A stretch of DNA of 64,000 nt from JBBDYH01 sp040901795 (GTDB lineage Bacteria > Planctomycetota > Planctomycetia > Pirellulales > JALHPA01), in assembly GCA_040901795.1 (NCBI GenBank), contig JBBDYH010000126.1:20857-84856 (forward strand), read 5' to 3'. This document shows positions 34,901 to 42,691 of this stretch, piece by piece (position 1 is the stretch's first letter; each line of letters starts with the position of its first letter). The notes under the pieces were generated by a model. That model was given only the letters and a program-made list of their open reading frames with translations. It was not told the DNA's origin and did not search any database. A program made the position numbers and the translations under genes.

Positions 34901-34984
34901 GCGCTGTTCCAAGACTTCAAACGAAAACCTGCGAGTGTTCTGAAGCTGACGCGTCCGTCTTGTCGTTCTCTTTCGGAAATCCAT
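31904..34984 (-). CDS. cell-surface S8-like (subtilase-fold) protein with planctomycete export signature and dockerin-like C-terminus
   Basis: A 1026-aa exported protein. Residues 20-33 (FSFEVLEQRSLLSA) are the planctomycete extracellular signature. A pro-like region runs to about 200. The subtilase core begins GTGIKVGVISSGVPN (209-221), where the usual catalytic Asp is Ser. The normal His-Gly-Thr-His motif is replaced by EEHDEGTAMLEIVHDIAPGA (245-264). The oxyanion region VTAAGNRAN (338-346) and the nucleophile GTSAAAPHIAG (556-566, Ser558) are kept. An Ig-like segment (TTPTFTGTAPAGSHVWLYVN) and a beta-rich region follow. The last 60 residues hold two dockerin-like Ca loops (GDPNITGLVDDDDVTILG and GDSDYDGDVDDNDITFLG). 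The terminator at 31841 follows. Activity is uncertain. Confidence 0.88.
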   Translation of the reverse strand: MDFRKRTTRRTRQLQNTRRFSFEVLEQRSLLSAAPIEIDNARLFTSVLDDQSAAVPAQIAGKVDSHYWELAEHLSSASRRGTRGGEDLREALIALDLPNASVAGVNALAEIRTVITTTDTSPGTITALQRAGARLDGWQFQSAGFGIQSNQLHAWVPSHGVNRLAALPVVESLSLPVNGVTDIGNETTEGDALLLADDVRSVLGFDGTGIKVGVISSGVPNRASVQTTADLPASVTIDPVRSGAEEHDEGTAMLEIVHDIAPGAELFFSGFRHIGYDLQGNEITEYVAQDMVDSINWLLDQDVDVIVDDLQFFNEEAFSDGIVAQAASNAIAEGVTFVTAAGNRANRHYQGQFSNDGAGIHDFKVGAQLDNILNVNVAAGGQVEAWLHWSDPLGTSANDYNIWFIDLTTHATLGTRGIVVQDGVGGNDNPRERAFWTNTSASAVQVGIVVERAAGVDRELEIYVTPAGTMADDDATVTDSMFGHKAVTGVITAGAIDAADAGTDTIREFSSRGPATVYTNFATQQSVARQSLDGAGINGVRTRIGELGFFDFPFFGTSAAAPHIAGIAALLLDINASSTPTQVSSFLTNNAVDIDSAGYDVNSGFGRFNALAAAYNAFTPALPDLVASSDWGISATDNNTGDTTPTFTGTAPAGSHVWLYVNNVAVAETQLAAGVTTYNNLTPTTPLTPTGTWNITVRVAENGAVPEANRSQPSSTLVISNTESQSLGSSFTAKLSDTLSVSGSNSGSSTLTISWDTSAGHPPRLLTKSGTGTVTIGAGHISDRSVSVTYINQNGTTNFDTDTGVAATQAGQTRVANWSVNASLGTGATSSNVVFNTTQNLAAIGVVGTGALVNMPANGGRVLVVDSVTVINGGKLDLYDNDLILRANSANEVTRYNDLYALIVSGYNSGAWTGAGVMSTSAAAAGGSTALALVRNSQLPEVGATSFTTFSGQLVSQYDVLVKYTYTGDPNITGLVDDDDVTILGVTYGNNSGMHWWLGDSDYDGDVDDNDITFLGANYDPNGTPL

Positions 34985-35033
34985 TCTTCGATCCTTCTGC
35001 TAAAGAGTGAAACAAAAAGTACAAGCGGTACAA

Positions 35034-35816
35034 CTATCTGTGGGTCCTCCTTCGACAACGCTTTCTATAGGCAAAGGCTGCGAGTACGATCGCCACTGTA
35101 GCGCTATACGCGATCGTGGCCGGTTCCGGTACGACGGTCACTTCTCGCACAAAAGCGACAATATCGTACGGCCGGCCGAGTGGCGGCTGTTCAGCTCCCC
35201 CACCGGCGAGGACCTCGGCGCGGCGGAAACGGCCCGGATCTAGCGAGACGGGCAGCGAGTCGGAAGCCCATGAATCCATTTGGAGGTTGTCCCAGAAGAC
35301 CTGAATCGTCTTAAGTTGGGCGGGAGGTCCTCCAATAAAGTGCCCCCCGTGAAACATGAACGAGTCGATTGGCGGACTGATTCCCGGCGCCAAGGACGCG
35401 TTGTCTAGAATCTCAATCAGGAACGTACTCGTCGGGTCATTTCGGAGTGTCAGACCTCCAACCGTCAACGCAAGGCCGAATTCTGTACCTGATCCGGAAA
35501 GCTCGTACCGCCCTCTGCGCGGGTTGTCCGGCAAGCTATCTGGGACGCTCGTGTCGTAGGTGAGAAACGCGGTGAACGGTGCGCCAGTAACAACATCAGG
35601 AGGAAGAACGAACGTTGGATCGTAGACTTGAACAGTGCCCGTCATTTGGAAGCGAATCACCTCTGCCGTCGCCGTTGCCGAACGCGAAACAGCCAGGGCG
35701 AGCGCCATTGGTAGTATTGAGCGAATGCCGATCAGAGTGCGAGCGCCACCGCGATTGAGCGCGGCGCGACAGCACAGTGACGTGATTAGAGCAAGCAAAA
35801 TAGCTAAACGACTCAT
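35034..35816 (-). CDS. PEP-CTERM sorting-domain protein (260 aa)
   Basis: Starts MSRLAILLALITSLCCRAAL, with a further hydrophobic stretch near ILPMALALAVSRSATATA. The mature part is beta-rich (VIRFQMTGTVQVYDPTFVLP, YELSGSGTEFGLALTVGGLT). The C-terminus VVPEPATIAYSATVAIVLAA then YRKRCRRRTHR is a PEP-CTERM tail: motif, helix and basic end, recognised by exosortase systems. Start 35816 is chosen to place the signal peptide first. It lies 50 bases upstream of the subtilase gene on the same strand and may be co-transcribed with it. Confidence 0.85.
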   Translation of the reverse strand: MSRLAILLALITSLCCRAALNRGGARTLIGIRSILPMALALAVSRSATATAEVIRFQMTGTVQVYDPTFVLPPDVVTGAPFTAFLTYDTSVPDSLPDNPRRGRYELSGSGTEFGLALTVGGLTLRNDPTSTFLIEILDNASLAPGISPPIDSFMFHGGHFIGGPPAQLKTIQVFWDNLQMDSWASDSLPVSLDPGRFRRAEVLAGGGAEQPPLGRPYDIVAFVREVTVVPEPATIAYSATVAIVLAAFAYRKRCRRRTHR

Positions 35817-36081
35817 CAAGGCAATCTCACAGGGGTCGCGTCGAACGGCCCTTCGTCTATGACTCTTGCTGGCGCCGTGATGGGCGCCGATATCGGACCC
35901 TGGTTCTGAGCATAATTGAAGTACGACGATTCGCGAAAAAAAGAAAACTGGTCCCACACGAGAAATGCGGCAAAGCGAAACGGCCGTTGGCCTTGCGGAA
36001 ACCGGTGCCGCGCGGGACCGGTTTTGCCGCGGGTCGATTCTTCCCAAGCGAGTACAAGCGCGCGGTTAGACTGGACTACCA

Positions 36082-36756
36082 TCATTGTCCAAGCTCGACT
36101 CGCTCGACGATGTCGCGCATTTCACGCAATACGGCCGTGATCCGGCGGTCTACGGCTTGTGCGTGTTTTTCCGCGGATGCGCTTGCTCGCGATTCCACCA
36201 GATCGCCGAGATGCAACAGATGATCCTTCAGGTCAACAAGCTGGCCGTTGGTCTCAGCCGCGACTCTGGGAGCGTGAAGAGCTGCCACCGACCCGTTTGT
36301 GCGTCGCGTGGGTGCTCGGTTTGCAGCCAGCCGACCGGGGAACTTCAACAGCTTCGCTACCGAAGGCGTCTCGTGGCGGTTGCTGGCATCTCTGAGGTAG
36401 GCTTCAAAGACATCCGCTGGAATCGAGGCCAACCGCTGCCACCGCGACGACCGGTTCTTGCTGAGCCGCAGCGCGCCGAGCGTATGCCGCGACGCCGTGC
36501 GGCCGCCATTTCGTGGCCGTCCTCCGCGCGACAATCCCGCCTCTGCCAGGAGCTCGCCTATGCGTCGTGCGGCGCGAACGCTAACTTCTGCCAGAACGTT
36601 CCGCACGTCCTTCGGCAGGCGGGCGCGGCCCGTGGAGGCGCGCTGCGCCTCGATCGCTTCGTAAATCCCCTGAGCGCCGGCCAGCGACACCACTTCAGTT
36701 AATTTGCGGCCAAGTTGTGCCAGCGCGGCGAGTTTCTCTTCATGCTTGCGCTTCAT
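36082..36756 (-). CDS. ParB-like/phage-type helix-turn-helix DNA-binding protein
   Basis: A 224-aa basic protein with a strong ribosome site (AAAGGAGGGAACCTCG). SVRAARRIGELLAEAGLSRG, a Gly/Arg-rich linker (GGRPRNGGRTASRHT) and LRLSKNRSSRWQRLASIPAD resemble the DNA-binding segment of phage and plasmid ParB-like proteins, where Ser-Ser-Arg-Trp-Gln is the recognition-helix core. No ParB nuclease domain is visible. Residues 150-224 are a separate charged helical tail. Its role is unknown; such proteins often mark mobile or formerly mobile regions. No partner ParA or integrase is near. Bases 35817-36081 hold no gene. Confidence 0.7.
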   Translation of the reverse strand: MKRKHEEKLAALAQLGRKLTEVVSLAGAQGIYEAIEAQRASTGRARLPKDVRNVLAEVSVRAARRIGELLAEAGLSRGGRPRNGGRTASRHTLGALRLSKNRSSRWQRLASIPADVFEAYLRDASNRHETPSVAKLLKFPGRLAANRAPTRRTNGSVAALHAPRVAAETNGQLVDLKDHLLHLGDLVESRASASAEKHAQAVDRRITAVLREMRDIVERVELGQ

Positions 36757-37090
36757 CGAGGTTCCCTCCTTTCTGAGCCCGACCTTGATCCGATAGTCGT
36801 GGACTCATCGCTCGCATCTAAAACAGGGCGCCTGTGAGCCTTGGCGCACACAGCCCATGTCGCAAGAGACGCGCGCCGTTCAAGCCGAAAGACCGTTGGG
36901 GCTTGCAAGATCGACTGCTCCGTTTTGGCGCGCGGCCTCGTGTCTGTCCGAACCGCAATCTAGAAGCTATATGGAATCACTGCAATAGTTGAAATGTGAG
37001 ATTGGAGTGAGCCGGCGGATTCTTGCGGTAGACCGCATGGTGTGCAGTGAGAGCGACGCGGCGCGCCGAGAACGGAGGAGAGGCGAAGCA

Positions 37091-37180
37091 ATGTCGCCCC
37101 GCTGGGGCTTCGGGCGGTTCGCGGGGATTCCGGGGGCTTGTGCCCCCGGCTACAGTATGTCGCCCCTTGCGGGGCTTTCC
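37091..37180. repeat. inverted copy of the GGGGCGACATT repeat, overlapping the fmt stop
   Basis: AATGTCGCCCCGCTGGGGCT, a CCGGGGGCTTGTGCCCCCGG hairpin and ATGTCGCCCCTTGCGGGGCT: the family of 12850 and 14821 in reverse. It runs into the 3' end of fmt. The rest of the 36757-37090 spacer shows no gene or motif I can name. Confidence 0.85.
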
Positions 37181-38169
37181 GCGTTGCCAAACCGATCGCC
37201 TTCGCGGACCGCGTGGCCGCGGAGGAATTCGCCGATCGACATGGCGCGCTTGCCGGCGGGCTGGACGATCTGGGGCAGGATCGCCCCCTGTCCGGAAACG
37301 ATCATCAGCGCCTCTTTGTCCACGGAGATCACCGTGCCGGGGGGCGGCCGACGCTCGCCGGCCAGTGTCACTTTGACAACCTCTTCCGTGACCGCGGCAA
37401 CGTCCTCCAGGATCAACCGCAACGGTTCACCTTCGGAGCGGCGCCAAAACGAATACGTCTTCGGCCAGGGCTGAAATGCGCGGACCTGGTTGCGTATTTC
37501 CCGCGCGGGGCGCGACCAGTCGATTAGCCCATCGGTCTTCTTGAGGCGGGGCGCTTTGGTTGCCAGTTTGGGGTCTTGCGGGATGACTGCGGCCGCGTGA
37601 CCGCTGTCCAGAAGGTTGATGGCTTCCAGCACTGCACGAGCCCCCAAGTCCGCCAGCCGCGGCTCCAGGTCCATTGCCGTCTCGTTGGGTTCGATGGGTG
37701 TGCTCCTCTGTACGAGGCAAGGGCCGGCGTCGAGTCGGGGTGTCATATGGATTACCGTCACACCGGTCTCGGTTTCGCCGTGATAGATGGCCCATTGAAT
37801 CGGGGCGGCGCCGCGGTATTTAGGCAACAGCGACCCGTGGAGGTTGATCCCGCCGAGCCGCGCCAGCGCAAGCGTTTCGCGCGAGAGGATCTGACCGTAG
37901 TCGCAGACAATCAACAAGTCGGCGGCCAACTGCGTCAATTCGGCCTGAGCTTCGGGCGAATTGATGTCCTCGGGCTCTAAGATCGGCAGGCCCAGATCAA
38001 CGGCCATGGCGCGCATCAGGTGCGCCGCCGGCTGCTGCTTGTCCCGCGTGTGGGCCTCACGCTGGGGCCGCGTAAAGAGCGCCACGACTTGATAGCGATC
38101 CGGCGGGCCGAGGAGTGCGCGAAACGTCGGCACGGCAAACGGGCCGGTGGCCAGCATGATTAATCGCAA
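37150..38169 (-). CDS. fmt: methionyl-tRNA formyltransferase
   Basis: Formylates Met-tRNAfMet with 10-formyl-THF for translation initiation. Starting at TTG 38169 gives MRLIMLATGPFAVPTFRALL, the family N-terminus; ATG 38157 is the alternative. Catalytic and folate-binding motifs are intact: GGINLHGSLLPKYRGAAPIQ (Asn and His) and MTPRLDAGP (Asp). The C-terminal OB-fold domain follows (IDWSRPAREIRNQVRAFQPW). The last nine residues, ESPARGDIL, and the TAG stop are encoded by the 37091-37180 repeat, so the original end has been overrun. def lies 97 bases upstream on the same strand, the usual def-fmt pairing. Confidence 0.95.
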   Translation of the reverse strand: MRLIMLATGPFAVPTFRALLGPPDRYQVVALFTRPQREAHTRDKQQPAAHLMRAMAVDLGLPILEPEDINSPEAQAELTQLAADLLIVCDYGQILSRETLALARLGGINLHGSLLPKYRGAAPIQWAIYHGETETGVTVIHMTPRLDAGPCLVQRSTPIEPNETAMDLEPRLADLGARAVLEAINLLDSGHAAAVIPQDPKLATKAPRLKKTDGLIDWSRPAREIRNQVRAFQPWPKTYSFWRRSEGEPLRLILEDVAAVTEEVVKVTLAGERRPPPGTVISVDKEALMIVSGQGAILPQIVQPAGKRAMSIGEFLRGHAVREGDRFGNAESPARGDIL

Positions 38170-38170
38170 G

Positions 38171-38266
38171 GGCGAATGGGGAGTAGCGAATGTGAAATGG
38201 GGAATGGGCGCGGCAGATTCCGGCCACTCATCATTCCGCATTCCCCATTCCGCATTCCCCATTGAT
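38171..38266. repeat. GAATGGGG-type inverted repeat between def and fmt
   Basis: GAATGGGGAGTAGCGAATGTG and AAATGGGGAATGGG on the left pair with CATTCCGCATTCCCCATTCC and GCATTCCCCATTG on the right. It fills the def-fmt spacer and so lies inside a probable operon; the fmt start is at its left edge. Confidence 0.85.
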
Positions 38267-38850
38267 CAGGTCCTCTGCCCCTCTAACGTCGCAAGCCGAA
38301 TAGCGATTAACTCGTCGCTGGGAATCTCTCCCCGCTCGCGCTGCCCCGCGAAGGCAATCTCGAACTCATCGAGAATCGGCCGGGCGTTGAGCGCGCCCGT
38401 CGTGTTCAGCCGGTCGATGAACAGCCGGCCGTCAAGGTGGTCCGTTTCGTGCTGGACCACGCGCGCGAAGAGATCATCGAGCTCTAAGTGGATCGGTTTC
38501 CCCTCGAGCGAAAAGGCGTCGAGCACGACTTCGGCGGGCCGCTTCACGTAACCGTACATGCCGGGCAGGCTGAGGCAGCCCTCCTCGGCTTCGGCCAGCC
38601 CCTTGCGGCGGCTGAGCACTGGATTGACGAAGACAATTTCTTCGCCCTTCGCGGGATCGCCTTCCAGGTTCACCACAAACAAGCGATACGGCAGATCGAC
38701 CTGGTTCGCCGCCAGACCCACGCCGCGGTGCTTGTACATCAGCTCGAACATCTGACGGACAAAGCCACGCAGCTCGGCGTCGATCTTCTTCAGCGGCCGA
38801 GAAACATGCCGCAGCGTAGGATGGGGATACTGGATGAGTTGCAGGGGCAT
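38266..38850 (-). CDS. def: peptide deformylase
   Basis: Metal-dependent removal of the N-formyl group from new proteins. 194 aa from ATG 38850: MPLQLIQYPHPTLRHVSRPL. The three hallmark motifs are present: GVGLAANQVDLP, EGCLSLPGMYGYV (metal-binding Cys) and QHETDHLDGRLF (His-Glu-x-x-Asp-His; in most deformylases this reads His-Glu-x-x-His, and here the second His is in DHLDG, so the motif is canonical). The in-frame extension to 39009 is not family sequence. Paired with fmt. Confidence 0.95.
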   Translation of the reverse strand: MPLQLIQYPHPTLRHVSRPLKKIDAELRGFVRQMFELMYKHRGVGLAANQVDLPYRLFVVNLEGDPAKGEEIVFVNPVLSRRKGLAEAEEGCLSLPGMYGYVKRPAEVVLDAFSLEGKPIHLELDDLFARVVQHETDHLDGRLFIDRLNTTGALNARPILDEFEIAFAGQRERGEIPSDELIAIRLATLEGQRT

Positions 38851-39111
38851 TGCCGGAATCGGTTCGTGCGGGCGGGAAACGTTGTATTCTACAGCAGTAG
38901 GGTGTCGAGCATAGTCGCCGCACAGGGCCCTCTCGTAGCGGAATTCGCCAGAATTCCGGCGGCACTTTCGATTCGCCCGAAGTCTGGCGACTTCGGCTAC
39001 GCCACACACAAGCCACTCGCCAGGCCTGCAAAATCGACATCACGGTTATGGGCCGCACTTTCGGCAGAGACCGCCAGTGCGGACTTCCGCAGCGGCGGGG
39101 AACCGCCCCCG

Positions 39112-40452
39112 ATGGTTCTGCGGCAAAGCCTACAGTTGTTTGTGATCTTCTATGTCATGGGCACCGCGCTGTTGTACATCGCGGTCGGGTATTATCTCGG
39201 CCGGCGGTTGATGTATGCGCCGCTGCCTCAGGCCATGTTCGTCGATGCGGCCGACATGCCGACCCAGACCGAGCAGCTCGAGGCGGTGGTCGAAGCCCTC
39301 GATGAACCGCTGTTGCCGCTGCTTGAAACGGCCGCCGAACCAAAAGAAGCGGCGTTCGCCCCGATGCAGGATTTGCCGCCGCAATGGCTGGCGGTGTTGT
39401 CCGATCCGAACGAGTGCAAGAGCTTTGTCGAGGCCTCGGTGCAGGTGTTGCGGCTGGACGTGGGAAAGTATCGCGACCGGCTGGTGACGATCGACGGCGA
39501 GGTCCGTCAATGCGTTCGTACGCCGAACGCTGAGAAACTGCAAGCCGCGGTCGATCAGCTCCGCGAAGTCAACTCGGAGTGGATGGATCGTCAGGCGGAA
39601 GCGGCCACTTATCTGCTCGAGCGGCGCAATGCTCTGGGCGACATGACCGTTGTCCAGGACCGGCTGGACGAAGTGCTGCAAACGCAGGCGATGCAGATCG
39701 AGTCGACGTGCGCCAACATTGAGATGTTCGACTTCAAGGCCAGTCCGATGATCGGGGCGCGGCGCCTGGTCATCGAGATGCGCAAGTTGGTGGACCTGGC
39801 GCATACGTTGCGCGACTGCATGCAAGAACTGCTGCTATCGATCATGGCCCGCGAAGGAAGGCTCGATAGCACCGACAAGTCGCTGCAGACGGATCCCTTG
39901 ACCGGCCTGAAGAATCGCACGGGGATCGAGGCCTATATCCGCAAGTGGTGGCGCGACGACGGCCGCCGCGTCCGCCAGGTCAGCGTGGCGATGTTCGATC
40001 TGGACCGCTTCACGGCGATCACCGAGCGGTGGGGCGCACGTGTCACCGACCAGTTGTTAGCTGCTACTGCGAGAGTCGTGGATGACATGCTTCGCAAGTA
40101 CAGCGGTTTGGATTGGTGCGGCCGCTTTGCCGGTCAGCGATTCTTTATCTTCTGGGCCGACACGGGCCCGCACGGCGCCACCAGCGTCGTCGAGCGCATT
40201 CGCCAGACAATCGCCCAGACTAGCTTCGAGCTGCCGCAAGGCTCGATCTCCGCCACCTTCAGCGCGGCAGTGACCGAAGTCTTGCCGGACGACACGAGCA
40301 AGAGCCTCTTCAAGCGGCTGAACTGGACACTCCGCGAGGCTAAGCAGGCAGGCCGCAATTGCACGTTCCTCTTCAACGGCACTGCTCCGGCGCGCGTCGA
40401 GCCGCCAGAGTTCGATGTCCGCGGCAAAATGGCACGACTGGATGTCGAATGA
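39112..40452 (+). CDS. membrane-anchored degenerate GGDEF protein
   Basis: A 446-aa protein divergent from def. An N-terminal membrane helix (LFVIFYVMGTALLYIAVGYY) is followed by a helical sensor-like region to about 255. The GGDEF domain spans about 260-425: TDPLTGLKNRTGIEAYI, FDLDRFTAITERWG (Asp pair for metal) and CGRFAGQRFFIFW at 337-349, where the active-site Gly-Gly-(Asp/Glu)-Glu-Phe is Ala-Gly-Gln-Arg-Phe. The change removes the catalytic acid, so cyclic-di-GMP synthesis is unlikely; binding or a structural role is possible. No RxxD inhibitory site is seen just upstream. Confidence 0.88.
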   Translation: MVLRQSLQLFVIFYVMGTALLYIAVGYYLGRRLMYAPLPQAMFVDAADMPTQTEQLEAVVEALDEPLLPLLETAAEPKEAAFAPMQDLPPQWLAVLSDPNECKSFVEASVQVLRLDVGKYRDRLVTIDGEVRQCVRTPNAEKLQAAVDQLREVNSEWMDRQAEAATYLLERRNALGDMTVVQDRLDEVLQTQAMQIESTCANIEMFDFKASPMIGARRLVIEMRKLVDLAHTLRDCMQELLLSIMAREGRLDSTDKSLQTDPLTGLKNRTGIEAYIRKWWRDDGRRVRQVSVAMFDLDRFTAITERWGARVTDQLLAATARVVDDMLRKYSGLDWCGRFAGQRFFIFWADTGPHGATSVVERIRQTIAQTSFELPQGSISATFSAAVTEVLPDDTSKSLFKRLNWTLREAKQAGRNCTFLFNGTAPARVEPPEFDVRGKMARLDVE

Positions 40453-40466
40453 CGATAAGCCGAAGC

Positions 40467-42146
40467 CTACTGTTTACGCCGGATGACGTGTACCGTCACC
40501 GCGCGCACTTCTTGCACAAACGTGATGCCGAACTCCTTAGCGTACCACTGGCGGGCCATTTCGAGCGATTCTTCGCCAGCGAACCACGGGACATCCGTCG
40601 CCACATAGTATGGCGGTAGGATCTTTTCATCGTATTCGCGGCCGGTACCGTGCTGGCTCTCGTCGTAAGCCGGAGGCATCGACAGCCCAGTCTTGTCGAC
40701 GATCCATGGCTTGTCCGCATCGAGATCGCCCATCAGTTCGTCAAAGCTCGAAAAGAGTTCCTGCAGTGTAACAGGGCGGCCGAGAGCCATGCCGATTCCC
40801 GGTTTCACGTAGCCCTTCTTCTCCACGCCCCCCTGGACCACATAAGGCACGGGCGGCTTCACTTCCCGCCATGGCTTGAGCTTGCGGCCGTCGTGTTTGG
40901 CGATCCAGATGGTTCGGTTCTCGATCTGGTCCACAAACTCGAAGCCGAATTGATTGAGCGCGTATTGGACCCACTTTTGCCACGGCAGATCGCCCTCATG
41001 GACCAGATCTGCTCGCGGCAGTTCGATGTTGCGAAACGCTTCCGGCAACCGCCACGTACCCTGTCGCCGCTCCCCGTCTTTCGTCGCCGCGTGCTGCTGA
41101 ACGAAGCCGCCGAGCGTCATCGGTTCGTATTGGTCACGATCCAACGGCCGCACCCAATGCTTGCCGTCCGCGGTCATCATCGACCATTGATTGGAGAACG
41201 TCCGGCCATCTTCACGTGGCAGTATCGCAATCCGTCCCTCGATCGGCTTGACTTGCAGCCGATCGCCGATTTCGGCCACGTGCTGCCGCCACTGCTCGTT
41301 GCCTTTCCCGCCGCCGCTGTATCGCACGTATTTGGTGTCCGGCGGCGCATAGCGCGCAATCGCGGCCGGCACTGGCTCATCCACCGTGAACGTGAGTTCC
41401 ATGACTAGCTCGCCGGTGTCCTTGGTGCGTCGCGATATCCGCACCGGCAGGCTCGCCTTCTCGTCAATCCAGATCTCGTCGATGCGGTTGCCTTCGATGT
41501 GCCGGATACCCCGCACCCAGCGGTCATTCTCCAAACGGCGGCCCAGCTCTTCCTTCGTCAGCGACGGACGCTGCAGGGCGGTTAGGTATGCGGCGAACCG
41601 GCCGAACTCGGACAGTTTATCGTTGCCATCGGACGAGCCATCAAAGACGTACGTCAAATCGGTATCCGCTTGGTACTCCTTGTAGTCGCCACCCTGGCGT
41701 ACCACGGTCACCGGACCTGCGCGTTCGTAACCGCGCGGCACACCCTCCGCGTCGGTCCAATACCAGATATCCAAGCGGTGCTTCTGGTCTGGGTCGCGCA
41801 CGTCTGTCTGTTGCAACGGGTTTTCCAGCGGCCACTTTCGAACAATGTCCCTCGTCCACCCAGTGGCATGAATCGTGTTGGCCTCTGCCAAGGCGATGAT
41901 CATTCGGGCGTAGAGCGTGGTCGGGCGCGACAGCCACCAGACGCCGAGGCACACCGCCATACTGGCGGCCAGCGCGGCTACGGCTGGCAAACGCCACCGT
42001 CGATGTGCGGATGGCGCCGGCTGCGTCTCGACTTTGCCTTCGCGTTGAGTGACTTTTGCCATTACGCGCTCGGTCAGGCCGGGCGAGTCGCCAAGTTCCC
42101 GACCGAGCCGTTCCAACTGTTGTTGCAGCGAATGGTTCGCGTTCAT
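40467..42146 (-). CDS. single-pass membrane protein, anti-sigma factor candidate
   Basis: A 559-aa protein starting MNANHSLQQQLERLGRELGD. The first 50 residues are cytoplasmic in type and short, a place where anti-sigma factors bind sigma; one membrane helix follows (LPAVAALAASMAVCLGVWWL), then a 480-aa external domain with no named family (YARMIIALAEANTIHATGWT, a segment often seen in planctomycete outer-membrane-sensor-like proteins). The zinc His-x3-Cys-x2-Cys motif of ZAS anti-sigmas is absent. It starts inside the sigma gene stop (ATGA), so the two are coupled. The anti-sigma role is inferred from position and topology. Confidence 0.78.
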   Translation of the reverse strand: MNANHSLQQQLERLGRELGDSPGLTERVMAKVTQREGKVETQPAPSAHRRWRLPAVAALAASMAVCLGVWWLSRPTTLYARMIIALAEANTIHATGWTRDIVRKWPLENPLQQTDVRDPDQKHRLDIWYWTDAEGVPRGYERAGPVTVVRQGGDYKEYQADTDLTYVFDGSSDGNDKLSEFGRFAAYLTALQRPSLTKEELGRRLENDRWVRGIRHIEGNRIDEIWIDEKASLPVRISRRTKDTGELVMELTFTVDEPVPAAIARYAPPDTKYVRYSGGGKGNEQWRQHVAEIGDRLQVKPIEGRIAILPREDGRTFSNQWSMMTADGKHWVRPLDRDQYEPMTLGGFVQQHAATKDGERRQGTWRLPEAFRNIELPRADLVHEGDLPWQKWVQYALNQFGFEFVDQIENRTIWIAKHDGRKLKPWREVKPPVPYVVQGGVEKKGYVKPGIGMALGRPVTLQELFSSFDELMGDLDADKPWIVDKTGLSMPPAYDESQHGTGREYDEKILPPYYVATDVPWFAGEESLEMARQWYAKEFGITFVQEVRAVTVHVIRRKQ

Positions 42147-42691
42147 CGTCTCACTTCCTGTTTCAACCACTGTTCGAGGCGCCGGTGAGCCCGCGAGAGC
42201 TGTTTCGTCACGGTGCCCACAGGTCGACCGGTAATGTTCGCCACATCTTGCACCGAGTGGCCGTCGAAATACCTTAGGCCAATGAGGATTCGTTCGTGAT
42301 CAGGCAATCGCTCCACAAGTTCCAGAATCTGCTGCGATGCGTCGGTCAACTTGCCATTAGTTCCCGGCTGGGCCACGTCAAGATCGGCGAGGGACGTTTG
42401 GGGGACGATGCGGCGCCTCGCGCGGGCCGTTTGATGGCGGGCAATCGCCAGCAGCCAAGGACCGAACTTGGCGGATTGATGCAACGAAGCAAGCGACTCG
42501 TACGCCGCCAGAAAGGATTCTTGCGCAATATCCTCGGCCACATGCCGGTCGCGAACCACGTTCCGCACAGCCGCGCGCACCAGCCGCTCATAACGCCGCA
42601 CCAACAGCGCGTAGGCGTCCCGATCGCCGTGCTGAACTCGTTCGACTAGCTCGGCGTCGCTCTGCAATCTGCCGGAATCTTCGGTCCTCAT
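42143..42691 (-). CDS. ECF-type RNA polymerase sigma factor
   Basis: A 182-aa sigma factor with regions 2 and 4. Region 2: LVRRYERLVRAAVRNVVRD and HVAEDIAQESFLAAYESLA. Region 4: LVERLPDHERILIGLRYFDG and VQDVANITGRPVGTVTKQLS, a helix-turn-helix for the -35 element. Starting at the second Met (42691) gives an ATGA overlap with the upstream protease stop; the first Met (42697) would overlap by 10 bases. The next gene also overlaps by ATGA, so protease, sigma and anti-sigma candidate are translationally coupled. Confidence 0.92.
   Translation of the reverse strand: MRTEDSGRLQSDAELVERVQHGDRDAYALLVRRYERLVRAAVRNVVRDRHVAEDIAQESFLAAYESLASLHQSAKFGPWLLAIARHQTARARRRIVPQTSLADLDVAQPGTNGKLTDASQQILELVERLPDHERILIGLRYFDGHSVQDVANITGRPVGTVTKQLSRAHRRLEQWLKQEVRR

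Noticed and set aside
38488..39111. In-frame upstream extension of the GGDEF gene
   Set aside because: It is antisense to def, and the membrane helix begins right after the ATG at 39112.
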